Source of the DNA: an uncultured bacterium
GTDB taxonomy: Bacteria > Bacillota > Clostridia > Oscillospirales > Oscillospiraceae
Direction of reading: 5' to 3'
NCBI GenBank assembly: GCA_946548895.1
Contig: CAMNQF010000011.1
Location: 1 to 64,000, forward strand
DNA length: 64,000 nt
Positions 25,990-34,386 of this stretch are shown piece by piece (the stretch's first letter is position 1; the number at the start of each line of letters is the position of its first letter). Position numbers and translations under genes: made by a program. The notes beneath the pieces are model-generated. The model did not search any database, had not been told where the DNA came from, and worked only from the letters and a program-made list of their open reading frames with translations.

Positions 25990-27921
25990 ATGAGAGACGG
26001 CTTTATCAAAGTGGCGGCGGGCACGCCGAAAATCCGGGTGGCGGACTGCGGCTACAACGCGGGACAGATCATCGCGCTGATGAAAGAGGCGGCGGCGCAG
26101 GGGGTAAAGGTGTTGGCCTTGCCGGAGCTGTGCGTCACCGGGTATACCTGCGGCGACCTGTTTTTGCAGCCCACCCTGCTGGACGGGGCGGAGCGGGCGC
26201 TGGGGCGGATTTTGGAGGAGACGAAGGAACTGGATCTGCTGACGGCGCTGGGTATGCCGGTGCGGTATCAAAACAAGCTGTATAATTGTGCTGTTGTGAT
26301 ACGAAACGGAGAGATTTTTGGGGCGGTTCCCAAGACCTATATTCCCAGCTATGGGGAGTTTTACGAATCCCGCTGGTTCACCACCGGGGAATTGGGGACA
26401 ACGCTGTTCCAGGCCAGAGGACTTGTCCTGTGCGGCAATAATGTCCCGTTCCACACGAAGCAGGTGTTCCGCTGTGAGGACGTTCCAAACCTCGTTATTG
26501 GCGTGGAAATCTGTGAGGATTTGTGGGCGGTTGAGCCGCCGTCCAGCACGCTGATCCAGGCGGGGGCCACCATTATTTTGAACCTGTCCGCCAGCGACGA
26601 GGTGGCCGGCAAGGCGGACTACCGCCGCCAGCTTGTCACCGGACAGTCGGCGCGGCTGATGTGCGGTTATGTCTACGCGGACGCCGGGGAGGGGGAGTCC
26701 TCCACTGACCTGGTATTCTCCGGCCACAACATGATTGCGGAAAACGGAACCATACTGGCGGAAAAACGGTTTGCAACCGGGCTGACGGTTTCGGAGATTG
26801 ATGTGGATCGGCTGGCCTATGAGCGTCAGCGGGTGAACACCTTCCCTGCGGGCGATACAAGCCCTGCCAGTGAATTTCACTGCTTCGGGTTTGACATGAA
26901 TCCATCCAAAACGACCCTCACCCGCCCCGTCTCCCCCACCCCCTTCATCCCATCGGACGAATCCCGCCGGGGGGAGCGGTGCGAGGAGATTTTGACCATC
27001 GCCGCCTTGGGCCTGAAAAAGCGGCTGGAGCACACGAGCGCCTCCTGCGCCGTGGTGGGTTTAAGCGGCGGGCTGGACTCCACTCTGGCCATTCTCATCA
27101 CCGCTAAGGCCTTCGATATGCTGGGCCGGGACCGCAAAGGGATTTTAGCTGTCACCATGCCCTGCTTCGGCACCACCAAGCGCACCCGCTCCAACGCGGA
27201 ACTGCTGGCCCTGGAGCTGGGGGCGGACTTCCGGGAGGTCAACATCGGCAAAGCCGTGGAGCAGCACTTCGCCGACATCGGCCAGTCCATGGAGGACCAC
27301 AGCGTCACCTTCGAGAACGCCCAGGCCCGGGAGCGCACCCAGGTGCTCATGGACCTGGCCAACCAGCGGGGGGGCCTGGTCATCGGCACCGGGGACCTGT
27401 CCGAGCTGGCCCTGGGCTGGGCCACCTACAACGGGGACCATATGTCCATGTACGCCGTCAACGCCTCCATCCCCAAGACCCTTGTGCGCCATCTGGTGGC
27501 CTGGGAGGCGGACCGGCTGGGGGGCCGGGCGGGAGAGGTTCTCCAGGACATCCTGGACACCCCCGTCTCCCCGGAGCTGCTCCCCCCGGAGGACGGGGAG
27601 ATCACCCAGAAAACCGAGGATCTGGTGGGGCCCTACGAGCTCCACGACTTTTACCTCTATTACGCCATCCGCTGGGGCTTTCCGCCCCGGAAGGTATTCC
27701 GCCTTGCCCAGCTCGCTTTTGACGGGCGGTACGGACGGGAGGCGCTGCTGAAGTGGCTGAAGAACTTCTACCGCCGGTTCTTCTCCCAGCAGTTCAAGCG
27801 GTCCTGCCTGCCCGACGGGCCCAAAGTGGGCTCGGTGGCGCTGTCCCCCCGGGGGGACTGGCGGATGCCGTCGGATGCCGTGGCGAAACTGTGGTTAGAT
27901 GAGTTAGAGGAAATTCAATAA
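25990..27921 (+). CDS. nadE: Glutamine-dependent NAD+ synthetase
   Basis: Makes NAD+ from nicotinate adenine dinucleotide, ATP and glutamine. The 643 residues comprise an N-terminal nitrilase-type amidase domain (about 1-290: Glu in LALPELCVTGY, Lys in VPKTYIPSYGEFYE, nucleophile Cys in IGVEICEDLWA), which supplies ammonia, and a C-terminal synthetase with the PP-loop VGLSGGLDSTLAI and the GTGDLSELALGWATYNGDHMSMY segment. GGAGG precedes the ATG. The N-terminal third is visibly less GC-rich in third positions than the C-terminal half, and the last eleven codons are duplicated 78 bases downstream, which suggests a mosaic gene made by recombination. Confidence 0.95.
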   Translation: MRDGFIKVAAGTPKIRVADCGYNAGQIIALMKEAAAQGVKVLALPELCVTGYTCGDLFLQPTLLDGAERALGRILEETKELDLLTALGMPVRYQNKLYNCAVVIRNGEIFGAVPKTYIPSYGEFYESRWFTTGELGTTLFQARGLVLCGNNVPFHTKQVFRCEDVPNLVIGVEICEDLWAVEPPSSTLIQAGATIILNLSASDEVAGKADYRRQLVTGQSARLMCGYVYADAGEGESSTDLVFSGHNMIAENGTILAEKRFATGLTVSEIDVDRLAYERQRVNTFPAGDTSPASEFHCFGFDMNPSKTTLTRPVSPTPFIPSDESRRGERCEEILTIAALGLKKRLEHTSASCAVVGLSGGLDSTLAILITAKAFDMLGRDRKGILAVTMPCFGTTKRTRSNAELLALELGADFREVNIGKAVEQHFADIGQSMEDHSVTFENAQARERTQVLMDLANQRGGLVIGTGDLSELALGWATYNGDHMSMYAVNASIPKTLVRHLVAWEADRLGGRAGEVLQDILDTPVSPELLPPEDGEITQKTEDLVGPYELHDFYLYYAIRWGFPPRKVFRLAQLAFDGRYGREALLKWLKNFYRRFFSQQFKRSCLPDGPKVGSVALSPRGDWRMPSDAVAKLWLDELEEIQ

Positions 27922-27998
27922 AAATGATACAGTGCCAGCCAGCCGCCCAATGGGGCCCCCGCAAAGCCGCCCTTTGGCTTTGTGGGGAGAGGAGTCAC

Positions 27999-28034
27999 AA
28001 TCTGTGGCTGGATGAATTGGAGGGATTGGAATAA
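27999..28034 (+). pseudogene. Duplicated fragment of the nadE 3' end
   Basis: It translates as LWLDELEGLE-stop beside the genuine LWLDELEEIQ-stop at 27886-27921; 27 of 36 bases agree and several differences are at third codon positions. It looks like the tail of a second, diverged nadE. The 77 bases between the two tails are GC-rich and carry no gene. Confidence 0.6.
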
Positions 28035-28035
28035 C

Positions 28036-28629
28036 ATGAACATTCTCATCGACCTATTCCTCACCTTCGCCCGCATCGGCGTGTGCACCTTTGGCGGCGG
28101 CTACGCCATGCTGCCCATCCTTCAGCGGGAGTTGGTGGAGAACAAAAAATGGGCCACCGAGACCGAGCTGGCCGACTACTACGCTGTGGGCCAGTGCACC
28201 CCGGGCATCATCGCGGTGAACACCTCCACCTTCGTGGGCCGCAGCCAGGCCGGGATCGCCGGGGGGATCGTCGCCACCCTGGGGCTGGTGTTCCCCTCCC
28301 TGGTCATCATCATGGTGATCGCCGCCTTCCTGCAAAACTTCATGCACCTGGAGGCGGTGGCCCACGCCTTCAACGGCGTGCGGGCCGGGGTGGTGGCCCT
28401 GATCGCGTCCAGCGTCATCAAGCTGTTCAAAAACGCCGTCATCGACTGGCCCACCCGGGTCATCTACGCCGTGGTGCTGGTGATGGCCGGATACGGCGCC
28501 TTGTTCTCTCTGCCCCAGGGACCGCTGGGGGCGGTGCTGGGGGTGGCGGCCTCTCCGGTGTTCCTGGTCATCGCGGCGGGCGTGGCGGGGCTGTGTGTGC
28601 GCTGGGCGAAAGGAGGGCTCAAGGGATGA
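28036..28629 (+). CDS. Chromate transporter family protein, first half
   Basis: A 197-residue CHR-domain membrane protein: LTFARIGVCTFGGGYAMLPILQRELVENKKW, then QCTPGIIAVNTSTFVGRSQAGIAGGIVATLGLVFPSLVII. In Firmicutes CHR proteins occur as two short adjacent genes that together equal one long chromate transporter. The substrate is often an anion other than chromate and is unknown here. The next gene starts inside this stop codon (ATGA). The start was moved 18 codons downstream of the track start, after GGAGGG. Confidence 0.88.
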   Translation: MNILIDLFLTFARIGVCTFGGGYAMLPILQRELVENKKWATETELADYYAVGQCTPGIIAVNTSTFVGRSQAGIAGGIVATLGLVFPSLVIIMVIAAFLQNFMHLEAVAHAFNGVRAGVVALIASSVIKLFKNAVIDWPTRVIYAVVLVMAGYGALFSLPQGPLGAVLGVAASPVFLVIAAGVAGLCVRWAKGGLKG

Positions 28630-29195
28630 TCCTGGTCAGACTGTTTTTAGAATTCTGCCGGGTGGGGCTGTTCTCCGTGGGGGGCGGCCTGGCCACCATC
28701 CCCTTTCTCACCGACCTGGGGGAGCGCACCGGCTGGTTCAGCCCCGGCGACCTGGCCAACATGATCGCCATCTCCGAGTCCACCCCCGGCCCCATGGGGG
28801 TGAACATGGCCACCTATGTGGGCTTCCACACCGCCGGCGTGATCGGGGGCGTGGTGGCTACTCTGGGGCTGGTGTCCTCCTCCATCGTCATCATCCTCGT
28901 CATCGCGGGATTCCTCCAGAAATTCCGCCAGTCTAAGGCGGTGGACGCGGTGTTCTACGGCCTGCGGGCGGCGTCGGTGGCCCTCATCACCGCCGCGCTG
29001 CTCCAGGTGGCGAAAATTGCCCTGCTCCGCCCGGCCCAGGGCCTGGAGAGCGCGTTTCCCTACTACCCCAATGGAATCGCGATTCTCCTGGCGGCGGTCA
29101 TCTTTGCGCTGGTGAAGTTCACCCCGCTGAAAAAGCTGCATCCCGTCTGCTTCATCGGGCTGTCGGCCCTTGTGGGCGCCGTCCTTCAGATGTAG
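28626..29195 (+). CDS. Chromate transporter family protein, second half
   Basis: A 189-residue CHR-domain protein (LFLEFCRVGLFSVGGGLATIPFLTDLGERTGWF, ESTPGPMGVNMATYVGFHTAGVIGG), the partner of the preceding gene, with a four-base overlap indicating coupled translation. The two are expected to insert in antiparallel topology and act as a heterodimer. A strong terminator follows. Confidence 0.88.
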   Translation: MILVRLFLEFCRVGLFSVGGGLATIPFLTDLGERTGWFSPGDLANMIAISESTPGPMGVNMATYVGFHTAGVIGGVVATLGLVSSSIVIILVIAGFLQKFRQSKAVDAVFYGLRAASVALITAALLQVAKIALLRPAQGLESAFPYYPNGIAILLAAVIFALVKFTPLKKLHPVCFIGLSALVGAVLQM

Positions 29196-29240
29196 CGGGC
29201 GCGTCCCGTTCCGGCATTTGGACGCTTCTCTTATAAAGGA

Positions 29241-29275
29241 CAGCGCACCGCGGGCCTGCGGTGCGCTGCTTTTTT
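29241..29275 (+). terminator. Terminator after the chromate transporter pair
   Basis: CAGCGCACCGC-gggcct-GCGGTGCGCTG followed by CTTTTTT. Confidence 0.85.
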
Positions 29276-29281
29276 GATATT

Positions 29282-30280
29282 TCAGGCGCGATGGAAGCTG
29301 ATGTAGCCGTAGTGTGGTACGGCGTAGTCGGCCAGACCGAAGGAATAGCCCATGGCGTCCATATTTCGGACCTGAGAGGCCATGGTGCCGGAGCCGTTCC
29401 GGGCGGGGTCCACGATCAGGTAGCCCCCCAGGCCGTCCCGGCCCACCACCACGACCCAATGGTGCCGGCTGGCGGCGGAGTTCACGGCGGCCACAATGGG
29501 GAGCCCGCTGTCCAGGGCGGAATCCACCTCGTCCCGCAGCTCCCGCAGGCTGCCCGCGTAGCTGTCCGTTTTATAGGTGGCGCGGTAGGTGTGTCCGTCG
29601 GAACCCGTGAAGCGGTCCCCTTCCAGGCTGCGGCACAGCACACCGCTGTAGATCATGTCCGCGGTGGAATACTGGCTGCGGCCCAGAATGAGGTTCACCG
29701 CCATGGCCGCCGCGGTGGCCTTGCAGGTGTCCTTGTCCTGGCGGATGAAGGACACCCGGTCCAGATTGCCGGCGGCCAGCCCCTGGGAATGGGCCGGAGC
29801 GGCGGAGCTGTCCGGCTTTAGCAGCCTGCCCTGCCGCAGCAGTTCCAGCATCCGGGTGTTCTGGGCGGCGGCGCCCCGGTAATCGCTGATGCCGTTGGCG
29901 GCGGCGATTTCAGCGCGGTAGGAGTAGCTGGACGGAACACCCAGGGCGTCCAGGGCGGCGGCGATGGAGGGGGAGCCGCCGGTATAGGCGGGGAAGTATG
30001 GGCTGGCGGGGGAGGGGTCGATGAGGACGCCCTGCCGCAGCAGCTCCAGCATCCGGGTGTTCTGGGCGGCGGTGCCCCGGTAATCGCCGATGCCGTTGGC
30101 GGCGGCGATCTGGGCGCGGCTGCCGTAGGAGGGATCGGCTCCCAGGCTGTCCAGGGCGGCGGCGATGGAACCGCTGTCCCCGGTGTACCGGGGGAAATAG
30201 GAGGCCGCGCCCGCGGTGGCGGTGAGGGCGGTCAGGGCCAGGCATAGCGCCACGGTCAGGGCGGCAAATCGTTTCGTCAT
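29282..30280 (-). CDS. Secreted C39-like cysteine peptidase with two wall-type repeats
   Basis: A 332-residue exported protein. After a signal peptide (TVALCLALTALTATAGA) come two ~58-residue repeats, each reading YFPxYTGxSxSIAAALDxLG...RAxIAAANGIxDYRG and ending in an MLELLRQG helix; such repeats occur next to wall-lytic domains in gut Firmicutes. The C-terminal half looks like a C39/papain-like peptidase: nucleophile Cys in RQDKDTCKATAAAMAVN, His in RHHWVVVVGRD and Asp/Asn in LIVDPARNG. The substrate may be a wall peptide or a surface protein. The start follows AAAGGAAGG; the track start is 21 codons upstream. Confidence 0.8.
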   Translation of the reverse strand: MTKRFAALTVALCLALTALTATAGAASYFPRYTGDSGSIAAALDSLGADPSYGSRAQIAAANGIGDYRGTAAQNTRMLELLRQGVLIDPSPASPYFPAYTGGSPSIAAALDALGVPSSYSYRAEIAAANGISDYRGAAAQNTRMLELLRQGRLLKPDSSAAPAHSQGLAAGNLDRVSFIRQDKDTCKATAAAMAVNLILGRSQYSTADMIYSGVLCRSLEGDRFTGSDGHTYRATYKTDSYAGSLRELRDEVDSALDSGLPIVAAVNSAASRHHWVVVVGRDGLGGYLIVDPARNGSGTMASQVRNMDAMGYSFGLADYAVPHYGYISFHRA

Positions 30281-30425
30281 GGTGGATACCTTCCTTTCTG
30301 TCTGCGGTATGGATGGGGAGGGGACGGCCGCGCCGCCCCGCATATTTAAAATTCGTCCAAAAAATTCGACGCTTTACCTTTTTTAGAAAACTTTTATCAT
30401 GCAAATACTGGAATTTTTCTAGACG

Positions 30426-30463
30426 CAAAAATAAGGAGCGCCTGGATGCAAATCCAGGCGCTC
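30426..30463 (-). terminator. Terminator after the sortase-type adhesin
   Basis: GAGCGCCTGGAT and ATCCAGGCGCTC form a 12-bp stem; on the minus strand it is followed by CTTATTTTT. Confidence 0.75.
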
Positions 30464-30500
30464 TTTGTTGGTTTGCCGCGCACGGCGCGCGGTCAGGGGA

Positions 30501-33500
30501 TTAGCTCTCCTTGCCCTTTTTCCGGCCGAGGAGGGTCATGACCATCAGGCCCAGCGCGGACAGGATGGACGCGCCGTACCAGCCCAGCGGGGTGTCGCCG
30601 GTCTGGGGAATGTCGCTCAAGGGCACGTCGGGGTCCTCCAGCTCCAGCTCTTCCGCCTTCTCGGGCTCCGCGGGGATCTCGGCCAGGGGAAGGTCGGGCT
30701 CGTCGAGGGGGACCTCGGGGTCGTCAAGGGGAACCTCGGGATCGTCCGGGTCCTTCGGCGTGGGCGTGTTGCTGGGGTCCTCGTCGCCGGGTTTGCTGCT
30801 GGGGTCGGGATCGGGGTCGGTGCTGGGAGTGGGGGTGGGATCGGGGTCGGTGCTGGGGGTGGGCGTGGGATCGGGATCGTCGGGCTTGGTATAGGTGTTG
30901 TTGAACACGATTCCGTTCTCGGCCTTCACGTAGCTGACGGCGCCGTCCCCGCTGACAACCTCCACCAGGATCTCGGGCTCGCCGATGGACAGGGTCTCCA
31001 TGGTCACGGTGTCCTTGCCCAGCTTGACCTCTTCGACGGTCCGGGTGATCTTGATGACCACCTTGTACTGAGTGCCGTCATAGGTGACGTTTTCCTGGCC
31101 GTCGTTGACCTCGCTCACAAAGAACACGAACTCCTTTTCGAACTCGTCCTCGTCGAACTTCACATTGTTGAAGTACTCGGGCGGGAAGTTGAACACGGCC
31201 TTGCCGCTCTCGTTGTTGGTGACGCTGCCGCCCTCCACAAGGTTGCCCTCCGCGTCCCTCATCTCGAAGGTGAAGGTCTTGTTGGCGATGCTGACGCTGT
31301 CGTCATTGGACTCCAGGTTCTTGGTCAGTTCGGTCTCAGAGGGCTTGCTGTTGGTGCCGCTCATGGGGCCCTCGCCGATGGTCAGCACGCCGTTGTTGGC
31401 GATGCCGCCGCCGTGGCTGTTGGCGGACAGGTTGCCGGCGATAATCACGCCGCCCTGCATGGCCTGGACGGCCTTCTGCACGGACTCCTGATCTGGTTTG
31501 GCGGTCAGGAACACCAGGCGGTTGCCGTAGACCACGCCGTTGTTGTCCTCGGTGACCTCGGTCAGCTCGAAGATATAGTTGCCGTTGCTGTCCTTTACGG
31601 GAGTGCCTTTCTCATCGGTCACGTAGCAGTAGGTGTAGCCCTTCCAGTTGGCGGTGCCGCCGTTGGCGCCGGGCAGGTTGTTGCTGACGAGGATGCCGGC
31701 GGTGCCCTGAGCGTTCGCGGCCACGTTGGGGTTGCTGAAGCTGGCGTGGAAGCTGTCGCCCGCGGCGAAGATGTCCTGGCCCATATCCTTGAGGATGTCC
31801 TTGGCGGAAGCCCAGTAGGTGTAGCCGTCAATAAAGCTGCCGTTGTAAACGCCCTCAGTGACCTCATGGCCCTGGGTATGGCCCTGGCCCAGGGCGGTGT
31901 TGCCGGTGATGACGGCGCCCTCGAGGGCGTACACGTAGGTCTTGCCGTGGACGCAGGCGGCGATGCCGCCGCCCATGCCGTTGGCGGTGTTGCTGGTGAT
32001 GATGGCGTTCTTCAGGGTCAGAACGCCGTCGGACTCAATATAGATGCCGCCGCCGCCCAAGTCCTCATAGGTATAGGTGGCGTTGTTGGTGATGGCGCCG
32101 CCGGTGATGGTGCCCTCGCCCTTGACATACACGCCGCCGCCCTCGCCGGTGACGGCGGTGTTGCCGTCGATGGCGCCGCCGGTCATCTGGAACTCGCCGG
32201 ACGTATAAGGGCCGCTGCCGTTGACCTTGTCGCGGTCCACAAAGACGCCGCCGCCTTCGCCGGCGGTGTTGCCGCTGATGGCGCCGCCGCTCATAGCGAA
32301 GCTGCCGCCGGGGCCCACGGCTACGCCGCCGCCCTGGCCGATGGGTTCATCCTTGTCGTCACGCTTCGTGGTGTCGGTGCTGTTGCCGGAGATGGCGCCG
32401 CCGGTCATCTCGAACTTGCCGTTGTTGCCGACGTAGACGCCGCCGCCGTTCTCACTCGCGGTGTTGCCGTCAATGGAGCCGCCGGACATGGTGAACTGGC
32501 CGTTGTTTTCCACCAGCACCCCGCCGCCGTTGGTTGCGGCCTGGTTGCCGGAGATGGCGCCGCCGGACATATTCAGCTGGCTGTTCCCGCCGCTGACATA
32601 GACCGCGCCGCCGCCGTAGGCGTTGCCGCCGGACAGGGTGCCGCCTTTCAGGTTGACGGTTCCGTTTGTCACCATGATGAGCCGGAGGTTGCTGCCGCCA
32701 GACTCCCCGCTGATCCCGCCTCCGCCGATGGCGTCCTCGATGTTCAGCGTCTGTCCGCCGTTCACCAGAATGGCAACGTCGGCGCGCTCGTTGCCCTTAA
32801 CGTCTAGGCCCGCGTGGTTGCCTGTGCCATACTGGTAGCCCAGGACCTGGCCGTTGAGGATCAGGGTGATCTCATTGTCCTTGCCGCTGTTCAGGACCTC
32901 CTTCAGGGCCTCCTGAAGGGTCTTTTCCGTAGCCTGGCCATCGACAACGGCTTTGTTCTCAAAGCACGCCGCGGTGTGGGTATGTGCCTCCAGCTCGCAG
33001 ATCAGGACCTTCTGCTCCTCGGCCTCGCCGTAGCACTCCTCGGTGTGCTCATGGGCGGGGACCTCCTCCAGGGTGCACAGCAGCTGGCCCCGCACCTTGG
33101 CGTAGCACTCCTGGGTGTGCTTTTCCTCGGGCAGGTCGGACTGGGTGCAGATCAGCTTCTTGCTGGTGGTGCAGGCGTCGGTATGGGTGTGCTCCTCCAG
33201 GGAGCAGGTCATCTGGCACGCGCTGCTGTGGGTGTGCTCCGGGATCGCGCAGTCCTCCCCGCAGCTGTCATCGTGCTGGTGCTCCGCGGCATCGCAGGTC
33301 TTTTGGCACGCGTCGCTGTGGGTGTGCTCCTCTTTGGGGCACTGCAGGGTGGTTGCCGCGTAGCACCCCAACTCCTCGCTGTGGGTGTGCCCGGCTGCCG
33401 CGTGGTCGCAGACCAGCTCGGTGCCGTAGCTCCACGCGTAGCAGCCGTCGGTGTGGGTGTGGCCCTCGGCGGTCATCCCGCAGATCAGGGGCCGCACCGT

Positions 33501-33656
33501 CTGGATCTCATAGCAGTCTTCGCTGTGCACGTGTTCGGTAGTCGTACAGGTCAGTTTGGCTTCCACCGTCGCCGCAAAGGCGCTCATGGGCAGGAGGGAG
33601 ACGATCAAAGCCAGAGCCAGCGGCCAAACACATACGCGCTTGATAATGGTTTTCAC
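30501..33656 (-). CDS. Sortase-anchored adhesin with Cys/His repeats, beta-helix repeats and a pilin-type isopeptide domain
   Basis: A 1051-residue surface protein: signal peptide (to AFAATVEA), an N-terminal ~200-residue block with about ten Cys/His repeats of the form LxC..EEHTHTDAC, a beta-helix region of GGGVYVxNNGxFxMTGGAISGN units (about 300-560), a Spy0128/Cna-B-like isopeptide domain ending GIVFNNTYTKP, a long Pro/Asp/Thr linker (DPTPTPSTDPDPTPTPS), and the sorting signal IPQTGD followed by a hydrophobic helix and RKKGKES. Sortase should cut within IPQTG and link it to peptidoglycan; no sortase gene lies in the window. The start is GTG, six bases after GGAAG. Its ~420-base leader holds two c-di-GMP-type riboswitches, so expression probably follows the motile/sessile switch. 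Confidence 0.88.
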   Translation of the reverse strand: MKTIIKRVCVWPLALALIVSLLPMSAFAATVEAKLTCTTTEHVHSEDCYEIQTVRPLICGMTAEGHTHTDGCYAWSYGTELVCDHAAAGHTHSEELGCYAATTLQCPKEEHTHSDACQKTCDAAEHQHDDSCGEDCAIPEHTHSSACQMTCSLEEHTHTDACTTSKKLICTQSDLPEEKHTQECYAKVRGQLLCTLEEVPAHEHTEECYGEAEEQKVLICELEAHTHTAACFENKAVVDGQATEKTLQEALKEVLNSGKDNEITLILNGQVLGYQYGTGNHAGLDVKGNERADVAILVNGGQTLNIEDAIGGGGISGESGGSNLRLIMVTNGTVNLKGGTLSGGNAYGGGAVYVSGGNSQLNMSGGAISGNQAATNGGGVLVENNGQFTMSGGSIDGNTASENGGGVYVGNNGKFEMTGGAISGNSTDTTKRDDKDEPIGQGGGVAVGPGGSFAMSGGAISGNTAGEGGGVFVDRDKVNGSGPYTSGEFQMTGGAIDGNTAVTGEGGGVYVKGEGTITGGAITNNATYTYEDLGGGGIYIESDGVLTLKNAIITSNTANGMGGGIAACVHGKTYVYALEGAVITGNTALGQGHTQGHEVTEGVYNGSFIDGYTYWASAKDILKDMGQDIFAAGDSFHASFSNPNVAANAQGTAGILVSNNLPGANGGTANWKGYTYCYVTDEKGTPVKDSNGNYIFELTEVTEDNNGVVYGNRLVFLTAKPDQESVQKAVQAMQGGVIIAGNLSANSHGGGIANNGVLTIGEGPMSGTNSKPSETELTKNLESNDDSVSIANKTFTFEMRDAEGNLVEGGSVTNNESGKAVFNFPPEYFNNVKFDEDEFEKEFVFFVSEVNDGQENVTYDGTQYKVVIKITRTVEEVKLGKDTVTMETLSIGEPEILVEVVSGDGAVSYVKAENGIVFNNTYTKPDDPDPTPTPSTDPDPTPTPSTDPDPDPSSKPGDEDPSNTPTPKDPDDPEVPLDDPEVPLDEPDLPLAEIPAEPEKAEELELEDPDVPLSDIPQTGDTPLGWYGASILSALGLMVMTLLGRKKGKES

Positions 33657-33693
33657 AAATATCTTCCTTTCTTTGCATTCACGGACGCAAAGT

Positions 33694-33782
33694 ATCCGGT
33701 GACCGAACGAGCGTAGGGCGGATGGGTCCGCCCCGTAGCCTCTGGTTTTGCCGTCCCGGCGTTTCCGCCGGTTTGCCGGATT
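33694..33782 (-). ncRNA. c-di-GMP-I (GEMM) riboswitch, downstream copy
   Basis: Read on the minus strand: P1 strand ATCC, GGCAAACC, stem CCGGCG-GAAA-CGCCGG, GGGACGGCAAAACC, then a second hairpin GGGCGG/CCGCCC, GCTCGTTCGGT and closing GGAT. The GNRA-capped P2 and the GCAAACC...GGGACG frame are the hallmark of the c-di-GMP-I aptamer. The joining segment differs from consensus (GGCAAAACC for GCAAAGCC). It ends about 40 bases before the adhesin start. Confidence 0.78.
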
Positions 33783-33872
33783 GCAGCCGAACGAGCATGG
33801 CGCGGGAAACGCGCCGAAGCCTTCTGGCTTTGCGTCCCATTGTTTCCAATGGTTTGCCGTCGCACCTCAATC
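33779..33872 (-). ncRNA. c-di-GMP-I (GEMM) riboswitch, upstream copy
   Basis: Minus strand: P1 strand GATTG, GGCAAACCATTGGAAACAATG, GGGACGCAAAGCC, AGAAGGCTTC, hairpin GGCGCG/CGCGCC, ATGCTCGTTCGGCTGC and closing CAATC. The GGCAAACC / GAAA tetraloop / GGGACGCAAAGCC series is essentially the class consensus. Compared with the neighbouring copy, P2 changes from CCGGCG/CGCCGG to CCATTG/CAATGG with pairing kept. Confidence 0.88.
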
Positions 33873-34082
33873 GCTCCCCCGCCGGCGGCGGCGCGTGTGC
33901 CGGCGGGGTGCGCCCACGGCGGATCCGTCCTGTTCATGGGGACTGCCTCCTTTCTATGCGGGCCGTCTGCGGGAGGGTTTCCCTGCCGGGCATGGCCGGG
34001 TTTCCGCCCGCATCCGTTTTTCAAAGAGCAGCCTGCAAAAACCAGTTTTTTGCAGGCTGCCGTATCCCTTACTCTATCATAT

Positions 34083-34111
34083 AATTTAGCACAAAAACGC
34101 CCGCTTGGCAA
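34083..34111 (-). promoter_or_regulatory. Promoter of the adhesin and riboswitch transcript
   Basis: On the minus strand TTGCCA, 17 bases, TAAATT. Between it and the riboswitches lie a strong hairpin (GCAGCCTGCAAAAA with its complement, 34027-34061) and a GC-rich three-way-junction-like segment (33955-34010). The rest of the 730-base gap 33657-34386 holds the divergent promoter of the M60 gene and no convincing gene. Confidence 0.55.
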
Positions 34112-34290
34112 GCCCTGTCACGCGGATTTATGGGGGCTCCGCCCCACGAAATACGGTCTGTTTCGTCATTTCGCCCGTTTGGGAAAGCCCTCCAGCAGCA
34201 GTATATGCCGCGGCCGCCGGATTTGAAAACAGGAATTTCAGAGCCGCCGGGAGGCGGTGGGAAATAAAGCGGATTTTTGCCGGTATTTTG

Positions 34291-34319
34291 TTGACAATAG
34301 GCCGACAAAATATTACAAT
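34291..34319 (+). promoter_or_regulatory. Sigma-A promoter of the M60 peptidase / SLH pair
   Basis: Perfect TTGACA, 17-base spacer, TACAAT, about 60 bases before the ATG. It is among the best promoters in the window. Confidence 0.78.
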
Positions 34320-34386
34320 GAACTCCCCCATAATTTTCTGCTTTACATAACAATATCACTCGACAGCGTGAAAGGATGGTTTTACG

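Noticed and set aside
30465-32807. 780-codon plus-strand ORF opposite the adhesin
   Set aside because: Shadow of the adhesin's beta-helix repeats; no start signal.
33700-33870. First read as a plain tandem repeat between the adhesin and M60 genes
   Set aside because: On the minus strand the two units carry the c-di-GMP-I aptamer motifs, so they are reported as riboswitches.
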